DNA of 8,866 nucleotides from Phycisphaerae bacterium. GTDB lineage: Bacteria > Planctomycetota > Phycisphaerae > Tepidisphaerales > Tepidisphaeraceae. The position numbers and the translations under genes were made by a program. The notes beneath the pieces are model-generated. The model did not search any database. It worked only from the letters and a program-made list of their open reading frames with translations, and was not told where the DNA came from. Positions 1 through 6,401 of the stretch are shown here, one piece after another (position 1 is the first letter of the stretch; each line of letters opens with the position of its first letter). The stretch spans positions 1 through 8,866 of the forward strand of contig JACMJD010000618.1 of NCBI GenBank assembly GCA_014380825.1, read 5' to 3'.

Positions 1-1
1 A

Positions 2-931
2 GATAAGTTGATCACCTATCGCACTGGCCGCACGAAGGCGAAGGCGGGCAAGGGGACGTTTGATCTGGCCGCGCGGCTGCGATCGGCGAAGTTTGATCTG
101 GCCATCCTGCTGCCCAACAGCTTCAAGAGCGCGCTCGTGTGCAAGATGGCGGGCATCGATCGAATCGTCGGGTACGAGCGCGACGGACGCGGGTTTTTGC
201 TCAGCGACAAGTTGCTGCCGGTGAAGGAACGCGGCAAGTTCGTGCCCACGCCGATCGTGAAATACTACCTCGGGCTGGCCGGATATCTGGGCGCGACCAG
301 TCGCGATCTGAAGCTGGAATTGTTCGTCACCGAAAATGAGAAGCGCGAGGCCCGGGAAGTTCTGACGCGCTGCGGACTGGATGCCGAGCTGTATCGTCCC
401 GCGCAAAGCGGCAAGCCGCCGCTGATCATGCTCAACCCGGGCGCCCAATACGGCGCGGCCAAGTGCTGGCTGCCGGAATATTTCGCGAAACTGGCGGATC
501 GGTTGATCGAAGAACACGGCGCCACGGTGCTGATCAGCGCGAGCCCGAAGGAGCGCGCGATCGTCGAAGCGATCACCCGTCTCATGACGCACGCGGCCGT
601 CGATCTGTCTCGCGCCGGCTCGACGCTGGGCTCGCTCAAAGAAATCGTCCGTCGCTGCGACGTGATGGTCACCAACGACACCGGCCCGCGCCACATCGCG
701 GCGGCGTTCGATGTGCCGGTCGTCACGATCTTCGGGCCGACGCATCCGGAGTGGACTGAGATTTATTTCGGCAAAGAGCGGAAAGTTTCCGTGCCGGTGT
801 TCTGCGGGCCATGCCAGAAAAAGACGTGCCCGCTGGATCATCGCTGCATGATCCGTGTCACGCCGGCGATGGTGTTCGACACCGCGCGCTCGCTGCTGCC
901 GAAACAGGCGACGGCGGTGAGCACGGTTTGA
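2..931 (+). CDS. waaF: Lipopolysaccharide heptosyltransferase II (GT9), 5' end missing
   Basis: This family transfers the second L-glycero-D-manno-heptose from ADP-heptose onto heptose I of the LPS inner core, at the cytoplasmic face of the inner membrane. The frame is open to the left window edge, so about 50-60 N-terminal residues, including the usual N-terminal catalytic region, are missing; the TTG at base 8 is internal. Visible motifs fit WaaF closely: LPNSFKSALV (bases 110-139), matching the same string in enterobacterial WaaF; the nucleotide-sugar motif NPGAQYGAAKCW (434-469); and NDTGPRHIAAAF (674-709) followed by VVTIFGPTHPEW (719-754). A Cys cluster, CGPC-x4-C-x5-C, lies at about 803-847 near the C-terminus. 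The stop is TGA at 929-931. The next gene on the same strand is a core kinase, which supports an LPS core role. GT9 membership is very secure; heptosyltransferase II rather than another GT9 heptosyltransferase is likely. Confidence 0.93.
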   Translation, partial: DKLITYRTGRTKAKAGKGTFDLAARLRSAKFDLAILLPNSFKSALVCKMAGIDRIVGYERDGRGFLLSDKLLPVKERGKFVPTPIVKYYLGLAGYLGATSRDLKLELFVTENEKREAREVLTRCGLDAELYRPAQSGKPPLIMLNPGAQYGAAKCWLPEYFAKLADRLIEEHGATVLISASPKERAIVEAITRLMTHAAVDLSRAGSTLGSLKEIVRRCDVMVTNDTGPRHIAAAFDVPVVTIFGPTHPEWTEIYFGKERKVSVPVFCGPCQKKTCPLDHRCMIRVTPAMVFDTARSLLPKQATAVSTV

Positions 932-947
932 TGGAATTAGAATAACA

Positions 948-1021
948 TTCACCACGGAGACACGGAGACACGGAGGAATCGAAGATTGAGTTGCTCCGTG
1001 CCTCTTTGTCTCCGTGGTGAA
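948..1021. repeat. Hairpin repeat with iterated CACGGAGA units
   Basis: Two 28-nt arms (948-975 and 994-1021) are reverse complements at 25 of 28 positions around an 18-nt loop. The left arm itself contains three tandem copies of CACGGAGA (the last one short by a base), giving an 8-nt period; the right arm carries the complementary pattern with three substitutions. It fills most of the 108-base gap between waaF and the kinase. No T-run follows the right arm, so it is not a classical intrinsic terminator, although the transcript could fold stably. I recall very similar intergenic repeats from planctomycete and related genomes; that is memory, not a search result. Confidence 0.85.
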
Positions 1022-1039
1022 TTCGATCATGTTCTGAAG

Positions 1040-1834
1040 ATGGCGTCTCGTTCAAACATCCTCCGTGTCGCGCCGCAGTATCAGCCGCTCGTCCGCGAGG
1101 TCGGGCTGGATGCCGAGGCCGTGTTCGATCACGAGCAGATCCGCGCGTGGCGAAAATTAACTGATCGAGAAAACTGCACGCTCGATTTCACCGACGCCAA
1201 AGGCGATTCGCATCGCTGGCACATCAAGCGATATCCCGCGCCGATGCTCGGCCTGCATTCGCCCGCGGAGCTGGAAGTCGAAGGCTATCGCGCGCTGCAT
1301 TCGCGAGACATCCCGACCGCCAGCCTCGTCGGATGGGGACAGTTGTCGGATCGACGCAGCTTTGTGATCAGCGAAGACCTCAACGGCTACGAAGCCTCCG
1401 ACAAGTTGCTGGCCGATGGAGGCTCAACATTCGATCGCCTGCTCGAACCCACCGCGCAGCTTGCAGCGAAACTGCACGGCGCCGGTCTGCATCATCGCGA
1501 CCTCTACCTGTGTCATTTCTTCTCGCGCGTGGATGAAGGCGCCATCGATGTGAAGCTGATCGACGTCGCCCGCGTTCGTCCGCTGCGAAGTCCGCTCACG
1601 CGCCGGCGATGGATTGTCAAAGACCTGGCCCAGTTCTGGTTCAGCACGCTGGAGCATTCATCCATCACCGACGACGCGCGAAACGCGTGGCTGGCCGCGT
1701 ATGCGTCGCGTCGCGGGATCAACGGGCAATCACTTCGCACGGCGATTCAGCGCAAGAGCGATTCGATCGCCCGTCACGATCGCAAGCTTCGCGAGCTGCA
1801 GCCGAATCGGAACATTTCGATCCCGACGGAATGA
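1040..1834 (+). CDS. waaP: WaaP-type lipopolysaccharide core kinase
   Basis: This 264-residue protein belongs to the WaaP/InaA/Kdo-kinase group, protein-kinase-like enzymes that phosphorylate core heptose (or Kdo) in the cytoplasm with ATP. Visible motifs: K63 in WHIKRY as the likely ATP lysine; a helix-C-like acidic stretch AELEVEG (76-82); the hinge-like VISEDLNGYEASD (109-121); the catalytic loop HHRDLYLCHFF (151-161) with D154 as presumed base; and the metal-binding IDVARVR (174-180), taking the place of DFG. The later RRRWIVKDLAQFWFS (188-202) matches the RRW-x-KDL region of enterobacterial WaaP. Length agrees with WaaP (about 265). The frame is open upstream to a TTG at 986, but that start would translate the right arm of the hairpin repeat, so I chose ATG 1040; the Shine-Dalgarno there is poor. 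It follows waaF on the same strand. Kinase fold is very sure, exact acceptor sugar is inference. Confidence 0.88.
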   Translation: MASRSNILRVAPQYQPLVREVGLDAEAVFDHEQIRAWRKLTDRENCTLDFTDAKGDSHRWHIKRYPAPMLGLHSPAELEVEGYRALHSRDIPTASLVGWGQLSDRRSFVISEDLNGYEASDKLLADGGSTFDRLLEPTAQLAAKLHGAGLHHRDLYLCHFFSRVDEGAIDVKLIDVARVRPLRSPLTRRRWIVKDLAQFWFSTLEHSSITDDARNAWLAAYASRRGINGQSLRTAIQRKSDSIARHDRKLRELQPNRNISIPTE

Positions 1835-1878
1835 CCGCCCCGCCTCTGTCACGTTTGGGTTCGAATCGCTCGATTTGA

Positions 1879-1894
1879 TAGCGCCGCGGCGCTA
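1879..1894. repeat. Perfect 16-nt palindrome
   Basis: TAGCGCCGCGGCGCTA is a perfect inverted repeat 45 bases after the kinase stop. The flanks extend it: GATTT (1872-1876) can pair with AAATC (1894-1898) if a three-base bulge is allowed, giving a GC-rich hairpin. There is no T-tract after it, so it could be a transcript-end hairpin or a dimeric-protein site; the sequence does not decide. Confidence 0.55.
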
Positions 1895-2065
1895 AATCCG
1901 TCGCGACGTTTGACGCAACCCCTTTCCAGGCCTCAACCTGTGACTCCACAGCTCGTTTGGCTCTTTGGCTTCGCCTGTCCAATTTCACAAAGTATTTTGG
2001 TTGCCCAGGATCGCGAGCGCTCGCGATGGTTGGCGGACGGAAACAGATAACCGCCTCCCTATTAC

Positions 2066-2105
2066 TTCGCGCGCTGCGCGCGGCGCGATCGCGGCGCGCA
2101 GCGCA
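2066..2105. repeat. REP-like palindromic element, copy 1
   Basis: This 40-nt unit folds into a long GC hairpin: GCGCTGCGCGC (2071-2081) is the exact reverse complement of GCGCGCAGCGC (2094-2104), and the interior CGCGATCGCG (2084-2093) is itself a palindrome. It is followed by a T-rich stretch (TTTT at 2107-2110, then more pyrimidines), so copy 1 could also end the kinase transcript on the plus strand. A second copy lies 97 bases downstream. Confidence 0.7.
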
Positions 2106-2162
2106 GTTTTCATTTCCTTTCCCACGCGACAGAATCGCGGACAATTTTTCCTATTTTTGATT

Positions 2163-2202
2163 TTCGCGCGTTGCGCGATTCGATGCTGCGGCGCGCAGCG
2201 CA
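2163..2202. repeat. REP-like palindromic element, copy 2
   Basis: This is a diverged 40-nt copy of the element at 2066-2105. Identity is 31 of 40 in my hand alignment: the first 15 bases differ once, the last 15 (GCGGCGCGCAGCGCA) are identical, and eight of the nine differences sit in the 10-nt centre. GCGTTGCGCG (2168-2177) pairs with CGCGCAGCGC (2192-2201) with one G-T wobble. Conserved arms with a variable loop are what is expected of a REP-type element kept for its fold. Confidence 0.7.
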
Positions 2203-2255
2203 AGGAAATCAGCGCCTTTGAACAAACGATCCGCAGCGCGTAGGCTCGCGGGACG

Positions 2256-3341
2256 ATGCGAATCGCGCTAGTCATCCTCCACGCAGACCCCGGCCGCGGT
2301 GGCGCCGAGCGCTACACAATCGATTTGGCCGCGGCGCTGACGAGAGCCGGGCACAGGGTTTCGCTCCTTGCGACTTCGTTCGCGCAAGTGCCGCCGGGTG
2401 TGCCTGAAGTGAAGCTCAACGCACCAGGCGCGACTCGCAAGAGCCGATATCGTCGCATGCTCGATTCGCTTGATAAAGATCTGCACCAAACGAGTTACGA
2501 CATCGTCCACGCGATGCTGCCGGTCAGTCGGTGCGACGTGTACCACCCCCACGCGGGCCTCGCGGTGGCGGCGATCGAAGAGAGGAAGTTGCAGGCGATT
2601 TTGAATACACGACGACGCGCGTTCGCGTCGGTCGAACGGGAACTGATTGAGGAAAAACGGCCCGTCGTGGTGGCATTGTCAGATTACGTGAAGCGCGCAA
2701 TCCAGAAGCATTATCCAATGCTCGGCGATCGGCTGATGGTGCTGTTCAACGCGGTGGATACGGATCGCTTTCACCCCGAAGCGCCAGCTTCGCGCGATTC
2801 CGTCCGCGCGTTGACGATCGCGCAGGACTTCCAGCGGAAGGGGCTCGCTCAAACAATCGAAGCGCTCGCACAGGTGCGCGACGCGCGACTTCGCTTAACC
2901 GTTGTCGGCAAACAGTCACCAGAGCTGTACCAGAAGCTTTCTGCTGCTTGCGGTGTCGCAGATCGAATCACGTTCGCCGGCGCAACCTCCGACACGCGTC
3001 CGTTCTATCGCGATGCAGACTTCTTCGTGCTTCCGACAAAGCACGATCCGTGCAGCCTGGTCGTTCTCGAAGCGCTCGCGATGGGTCTGCCCGTCATCAG
3101 CACCAAATTCAACGGCGCTTGTGAGATCATGACCGATGGCGTTCACGGATTTGTGCTCGACGATCCGGACGATGTGAAAGCGCTCGCCGATCGCATGAAG
3201 CGAATGCTTGATCCTCATCTCCGTGCTCAAATGTCCGCCGCATGTTTGGAGCTTCGACCGAAGCTCGCATACGAGCATCATCTGGCCAGCCTGCTGTCGA
3301 TTTATCAACGCGCCATTGCAAATCGACTCGCGAAATCGTAA
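2256..3341 (+). CDS. GT4 glycosyltransferase, WaaG (RfaG)-like
   Basis: This 361-residue retaining GT-B glycosyltransferase resembles WaaG, which adds the first outer-core hexose from a nucleotide-sugar to heptose II in the cytoplasm. The N-terminal Rossmann domain starts at MRIALVILHADPGRGGAER (1-19), with the glycine-rich acceptor loop GRGGAER (13-19). WaaG-like features follow: an acidic/aromatic stretch near RRAFASVERELIEE (120-133), NAVDTDRFHP (165-174), and the QDFQRKGL motif (190-197) matching the DFGRKG region of WaaG. The donor-site E-x7-E motif appears as D264-x7-E272 in KHDPCSLVVLEALAMGLP (262-279), an accepted variant. Length equals the family's usual 360-380. The ATG has only a weak purine stretch (GGGA) two bases before it. 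It heads a tight unit with the Clp-N and methyltransferase genes. GT4 is very sure; the exact sugar is not determined, hence no symbol. Confidence 0.9.
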   Translation: MRIALVILHADPGRGGAERYTIDLAAALTRAGHRVSLLATSFAQVPPGVPEVKLNAPGATRKSRYRRMLDSLDKDLHQTSYDIVHAMLPVSRCDVYHPHAGLAVAAIEERKLQAILNTRRRAFASVERELIEEKRPVVVALSDYVKRAIQKHYPMLGDRLMVLFNAVDTDRFHPEAPASRDSVRALTIAQDFQRKGLAQTIEALAQVRDARLRLTVVGKQSPELYQKLSAACGVADRITFAGATSDTRPFYRDADFFVLPTKHDPCSLVVLEALAMGLPVISTKFNGACEIMTDGVHGFVLDDPDDVKALADRMKRMLDPHLRAQMSAACLELRPKLAYEHHLASLLSIYQRAIANRLAKS

Positions 3342-3353
3342 TGGATTCTGGCT

Positions 3354-3929
3354 ATGTTCGAGCGATTCACCGACCGTGCCCGCCGCGCCATGACGCTGGC
3401 CAATCAGGAAGCGCAGCGGCTTGGGCACGATCACATCGGCACCGAGCACTTGCTGCTGGGCCTCGTGAAGGAAGGTAGCGGCATCGCCGCGGTGGTGCTG
3501 CGGGATCAATATCGCGTCGATCTCGGGCGGATTCGCCAGCAGGTGGAGCAGCTCGCGCATCCGCCGGCACGATCGTCGAACAAGCAGATCAGCCCGAGCG
3601 ATCGATATCGCCGCGTGATCGATTTCGCGGTGGAGGAGTCGTCGAACCTTTCGAACAACTACGTCGGCACGGAGCATCTTCTGCTGGGTCTGCTGCATCT
3701 GCGCGATGGCTCGGCCGCGCGGGTGCTGGCGGGGATGGGGTTGCAGTTGGATGACGTTCGCGCGCACGTGCTCAACCTGCTCGGGCGATCGCCGGTTTCC
3801 AAAGATGGTCTGCTCGAACAAGCGATGCGCGACATGACTTTGCACCTGGCCGATGAGCAGGTCGATCCAATTCAGACCCGGAAAGTCGCCGAAGCGATGA
3901 TCAACGCGGGCTGGCGGCCTCAACAGTGA
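3354..3929 (+). CDS. Standalone Clp N-domain protein (ClpC N-terminal domain without AAA+)
   Basis: This 191-residue protein consists of two Clp_N repeats, the substrate/adaptor-binding domain of ClpC/ClpA-type unfoldases. Repeat 1 covers about 1-66 (FERFTDRARRAMTLANQEA, then IGTEHLLLGLVKEG at 28-41). Repeat 2 covers about 80-145 (SPSDRYRRVIDFAVEES, then VGTEHLLLGLLHLRDG at 104-119). Both GTEH glutamates, E31 and E107, sit where B. subtilis ClpC has the phosphoarginine-binding E32 and E106 (from memory). After the repeats, RDMT (159-162) and DPIQTR (171-176) resemble the RDLT...DPVIGR entry to the first ATPase domain of ClpC, but the protein ends 15 residues later with no Walker motif. It starts 12 bases after the GT4 stop and ends 9 bases before the methyltransferase start, so it is probably co-transcribed with them. 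The Clp_N assignment is sure; its role (adaptor, decoy or ClpC partner) is unknown. Confidence 0.9.
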   Translation: MFERFTDRARRAMTLANQEAQRLGHDHIGTEHLLLGLVKEGSGIAAVVLRDQYRVDLGRIRQQVEQLAHPPARSSNKQISPSDRYRRVIDFAVEESSNLSNNYVGTEHLLLGLLHLRDGSAARVLAGMGLQLDDVRAHVLNLLGRSPVSKDGLLEQAMRDMTLHLADEQVDPIQTRKVAEAMINAGWRPQQ

Positions 3930-3938
3930 AGAGCGCGC

Positions 3939-4574
3939 ATGTTTGATCGAACCATCAGCGATCGCTTCGAGATCATCCAGCAGTACGTCACGCCCGATCG
4001 CGCCGTGATGGATCTGGGCTGCGTCGATTCGCGCCCCGCGCGCCACAACGCGGTCCAGCGCATCGAATACAAAGCAAATCTGCTGCACAAACGGTTGGCC
4101 GAGATCAACAAGAGCGTGCTGGGTGTCGACATTGATCCGGACGGCACCAAAGTTCTGAACGGTCAAGGCTACAACGTGATCGTGGCCGACGTCGAAACGA
4201 TGGACCTCGGCAAGCAGTTCGACACGATCGTGGCGGGCGAGATTATCGAACATCTCGAGAATCCCGGCCGATTTCTTCGCAACATGCACCGGCATCTGAA
4301 ACCGGACGGCGTGATCATCGTCTCGACACCAAATCCGTTTTACGCCGGCAGCGCCTGGAAAATCTGGCGCTACGGCACGCCGGCCGTGCATGAAGATCAC
4401 ATGGGCTGGCAAGACCCGACCACGATGGGCCAGCTCTTCCGGCGCACAGGTTTCGAACCGACCGCAGGCTACTGGGTCCAACCGAAGCCGGCGATTTTGA
4501 AGACGTGGAAGCGACTGATGCGGCCGTACTTCTCGCACACGTTTATGATGATCGCGAAGCCGAAAGGGAAATGA
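3939..4574 (+). CDS. Class I SAM-dependent methyltransferase
   Basis: This 211-residue protein has the order of class I (Rossmann) methyltransferase motifs. Motif I is AVMDLGCVDSRPARH (22-36), with DLGC in place but without the usual G-x-G that follows. The acidic residue after strand 2 is in LGVDIDPDG (61-69), motif II/III is VIVADVET (80-87), the post-III motif is AGEIIEHLENPG (99-110), and LKPDGVIIVSTPNPF (120-134) is typical of Methyltransf_11/23 proteins. The C-terminal part WRYGTPAVHEDHMGWQD (143-159) may form the acceptor site. A purine stretch (GAAGAG, 3928-3933) ends five bases before the ATG and overlaps the preceding stop. Such enzymes are common in polysaccharide and glycan clusters, so a small-molecule or glycan O-/C-methylation is the natural guess; the substrate cannot be read from the sequence. 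Confidence 0.87.
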   Translation: MFDRTISDRFEIIQQYVTPDRAVMDLGCVDSRPARHNAVQRIEYKANLLHKRLAEINKSVLGVDIDPDGTKVLNGQGYNVIVADVETMDLGKQFDTIVAGEIIEHLENPGRFLRNMHRHLKPDGVIIVSTPNPFYAGSAWKIWRYGTPAVHEDHMGWQDPTTMGQLFRRTGFEPTAGYWVQPKPAILKTWKRLMRPYFSHTFMMIAKPKGK

Positions 4575-4647
4575 ACCACAGATTTCACAGATTGCACAGA
4601 TTCAGAAACTGCGATTGAAATCTGTATAATCTGTGAAATCTGTGGTT
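4574..4647. terminator. Hairpin repeat with CACAGATT units at a convergent junction
   Basis: Arms of 29 nt (4574-4602 and 4619-4647) are complementary at 27 of 29 positions around a 16-nt loop. The left arm contains three successive CACAGATT units with a 9-nt period. It fills the space between the plus-strand methyltransferase, whose stop it touches, and the minus-strand glycosyltransferase, and on the plus strand it is followed by GGTTTTGTTT (4647-4656). Placement and fold suit a bidirectional terminator. I also regard it as a member of a dispersed repeat family with the same layout as the element at 948-1021. Confidence 0.72.
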
Positions 4648-4658
4648 GGTTTTGTTTG

Positions 4659-6401
4659 CTACGCCCGGTCGCGATCGACGATTACATCGAAGAATTGATA
4701 CCGATCGCCGCCATCGTCGACGTTCAAATCGACTCGTTGGAATCCGCGGATGATGGCGCCGTTCAGCAGATCGGATAACCGCCGCGCGTCGACGGGCGGA
4801 TCTTTACGGCTCTTGTCGACGACGATGAGCACGCGCGATGCGTTCGGATCATCGCGAAGCCCCAGCGGGAGATAGAACGATGCTTCCTCGGGTAATCGAC
4901 TGACCAGGAGCGGCACGTCGGTGGTGCGAAGATATTGCGCCATGGCCGCCGCAAATCGCTTTGGCGAGCGCGCGTTGTCTTTCGCACTGGCATGAAACCC
5001 AATCAGCCCGATGAGGAGCAGTGCGTACGCCGCCGCTTGCGTGAGGAGCCAACTGTTCGGCTTGCCGTTAACGATTGATCGAATCGCATACACGGCCATG
5101 AGCACACCGGCTGCGCAAATCGCCAATCCCATCGCGTCTCTGGTCTTTGAAGAATAAATCGCGAGAAACAGTCCAATTCCAAAACCGATCCCGATCGCAC
5201 ACTGGGCGGCGGCGAGGACGATGCTCATCTGATAGTTGGCGCGACGGCGCGCCCAGGCGGCGCGCATTGTGATCAATGCGTCGGCGATGATCAGCGTCTG
5301 GGCGGGCATCAGCGGGAGGAGGTACGCATCTTTCTTCACGCTGACGAGCGAGAAGAACGCGAGCACGATCACATACCACGACAGCGCGAACAGGCGGCGA
5401 CGATTTCGCGGCGCCCAGAATCGTCGCTTCGATCGCATTACGGCCAGCACCATGCCGGCGATCCAGACCGGTGTCCACGGCAGCGCGAGTTGAAAGCTCG
5501 ACGCGAGGTACGTCCACCACGGGCGGGCCTTTTCGATATTCTGGCCGCTGACTTCGCCGCCGGATTCGTACCACCACATCCGCCACGCATCCGGCGCTTC
5601 GCGCAAAACTAAAGCGGGCCAGGGCAGGACGATCGCGATAAACAGCAGCGCCCCGATCGCGTGCGAAATCCAGCTTGCAGAGCCGGTACGTCGTCGGAGA
5701 AAGATCTTTGCGCAGATGATCGCGGGGATGATGTGGATAAAGATCACCGGGCCCTTCGCCAGCGCGCCCAGCGACAGCGCGATCCAGGCGAGAATGTTTC
5801 TCCCGCGTTCGCACCGCCACCAGCCCCAGAGGGCCAGCAACGTAAAGAAGGCGAGATACGGATCGGCCATCGATTTGCGGAATTCGTCGACGACGAATTG
5901 TGTCGTAATCCAGACAATCGCCGCCGGTATCGCGGCGCGATGGCCGAGAATGAGTAGCGCCAGATCCCAGATCAGCAGCGTCGACAACGCGCCGAGCAGC
6001 GCCGGCACGATGCGCGCGTTGAACTCGCTCACGCCGAACAGTTTGAACACGACGGCCGTGACCCAATACGGCAGCGGCGGTTTTTGCAGGCGGATCGCGT
6101 CGTTGATCACGGGGAAGAGCCACGGGTTCACCGTGTCGCGGTCGCCGGGCAATTGCGCGGGCGCCAATCGCTGACTCTCGTTCGATTCGACGAACCCGCT
6201 CACGTGGACCGGCCTCGCATTCCAAGGCCAACCCGAGTCGGCCATCGTGCGCGCGGTTTGCGCGACGCGGCCTTCGTGACTCGTGACGATGTCTCGCCGG
6301 CCCAGCGCGAAGGTGAAGACGATCAGGGCAACGGCGAAGCAAGTGAGCAACTCGCTGCGGCGGCGCCTTGAATCTTCATTGAATGGATCGATAGATTTCA
6401 A
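4659..6401 (-). CDS. ArnT/PMT-like GT39 membrane glycosyltransferase (downstream member of the trio)
   Basis: This 580-residue polytopic protein belongs to the GT-C superfamily (GT39, ArnT/PMT-like), enzymes that move a sugar from a polyprenyl-phosphate donor to an acceptor on the periplasmic side. The first membrane helix is about 18-34, followed by the loop with DIVTSHEGR (37-45), which corresponds to the catalytic DE(A/G/T)R motif. Then come QKPPLPYWVTAVVFKLFGV (106-124), KSMADPYLAFF (177-187), ALAKGP (213-218) and KKDAYLLPLMP (356-366), all typical of the family. The first loop is long: about 45 residues (61-105) replace the usual short stretch. After roughly 470 a soluble C-terminal domain follows. 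The start is TTG at 6401, eight bases after AAGGA (6410-6414); it overlaps the preceding gene by 26 bases, which suggests translational coupling. No in-frame ATG exists near the N-terminus. Family secure, acceptor unknown. Confidence 0.88.
   Translation of the reverse strand: MKSIDPFNEDSRRRRSELLTCFAVALIVFTFALGRRDIVTSHEGRVAQTARTMADSGWPWNARPVHVSGFVESNESQRLAPAQLPGDRDTVNPWLFPVINDAIRLQKPPLPYWVTAVVFKLFGVSEFNARIVPALLGALSTLLIWDLALLILGHRAAIPAAIVWITTQFVVDEFRKSMADPYLAFFTLLALWGWWRCERGRNILAWIALSLGALAKGPVIFIHIIPAIICAKIFLRRRTGSASWISHAIGALLFIAIVLPWPALVLREAPDAWRMWWYESGGEVSGQNIEKARPWWTYLASSFQLALPWTPVWIAGMVLAVMRSKRRFWAPRNRRRLFALSWYVIVLAFFSLVSVKKDAYLLPLMPAQTLIIADALITMRAAWARRRANYQMSIVLAAAQCAIGIGFGIGLFLAIYSSKTRDAMGLAICAAGVLMAVYAIRSIVNGKPNSWLLTQAAAYALLLIGLIGFHASAKDNARSPKRFAAAMAQYLRTTDVPLLVSRLPEEASFYLPLGLRDDPNASRVLIVVDKSRKDPPVDARRLSDLLNGAIIRGFQRVDLNVDDGGDRYQFFDVIVDRDRA

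Larger units (their letters stand above)
1835..2255. other. Intergenic region rich in palindromes
   Basis: These 421 bases hold no convincing gene. Short frames exist on both strands but their translations are Arg/Ala/Ser-rich with no recognisable motif and no ribosome-binding site. The region contains a perfect 16-nt palindrome at 1879-1894 and two copies of a GC-rich 40-nt palindromic repeat at 2066-2105 and 2163-2202. Between and after these are AT-richer stretches (for example 2105-2165, with several T-runs). It probably carries the end of the waaF-waaP transcript and the promoter of the next three-gene unit, but I cannot point to a strong -35/-10 pair. Confidence 0.7.

Noticed and set aside
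948..1021. CRISPR array suggested by short iterated units
   Set aside because: The 8-nt units are contiguous with no spacers and are mirrored in an inverted arm; this is a hairpin repeat.
1719..2144. A 141-codon minus-strand frame across the kinase end and the intergenic region
   Set aside because: Arg/Ala/Ser-rich, overlaps the kinase C-terminus and palindromes, no recognisable domain.
1957..2243. Short plus-strand frames in the 1835-2255 gap
   Set aside because: They cross the REP-like palindromes, lack ribosome-binding sites and show no motif.
2218..2246. Possible promoter TTGAAC (2218-2223), 17-nt spacer, TAGGCT (2241-2246) before the GT4 gene
   Set aside because: Only four and three of six consensus matches; the start codon lies ten bases after the -10, and sigma preferences of this organism are unknown.
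2916..4538. A 540-codon open frame on the minus strand across the GT4, Clp-N and methyltransferase genes
   Set aside because: All three plus-strand genes have clear family motifs; the antisense translation is His/Arg-rich without motifs. Long antisense frames are expected in GC-rich coding DNA.
5068..6342. A 424-codon minus-strand frame overlapping the downstream GT39 gene
   Set aside because: Out of frame with a well-supported GT39 protein; Arg-rich low-complexity translation.
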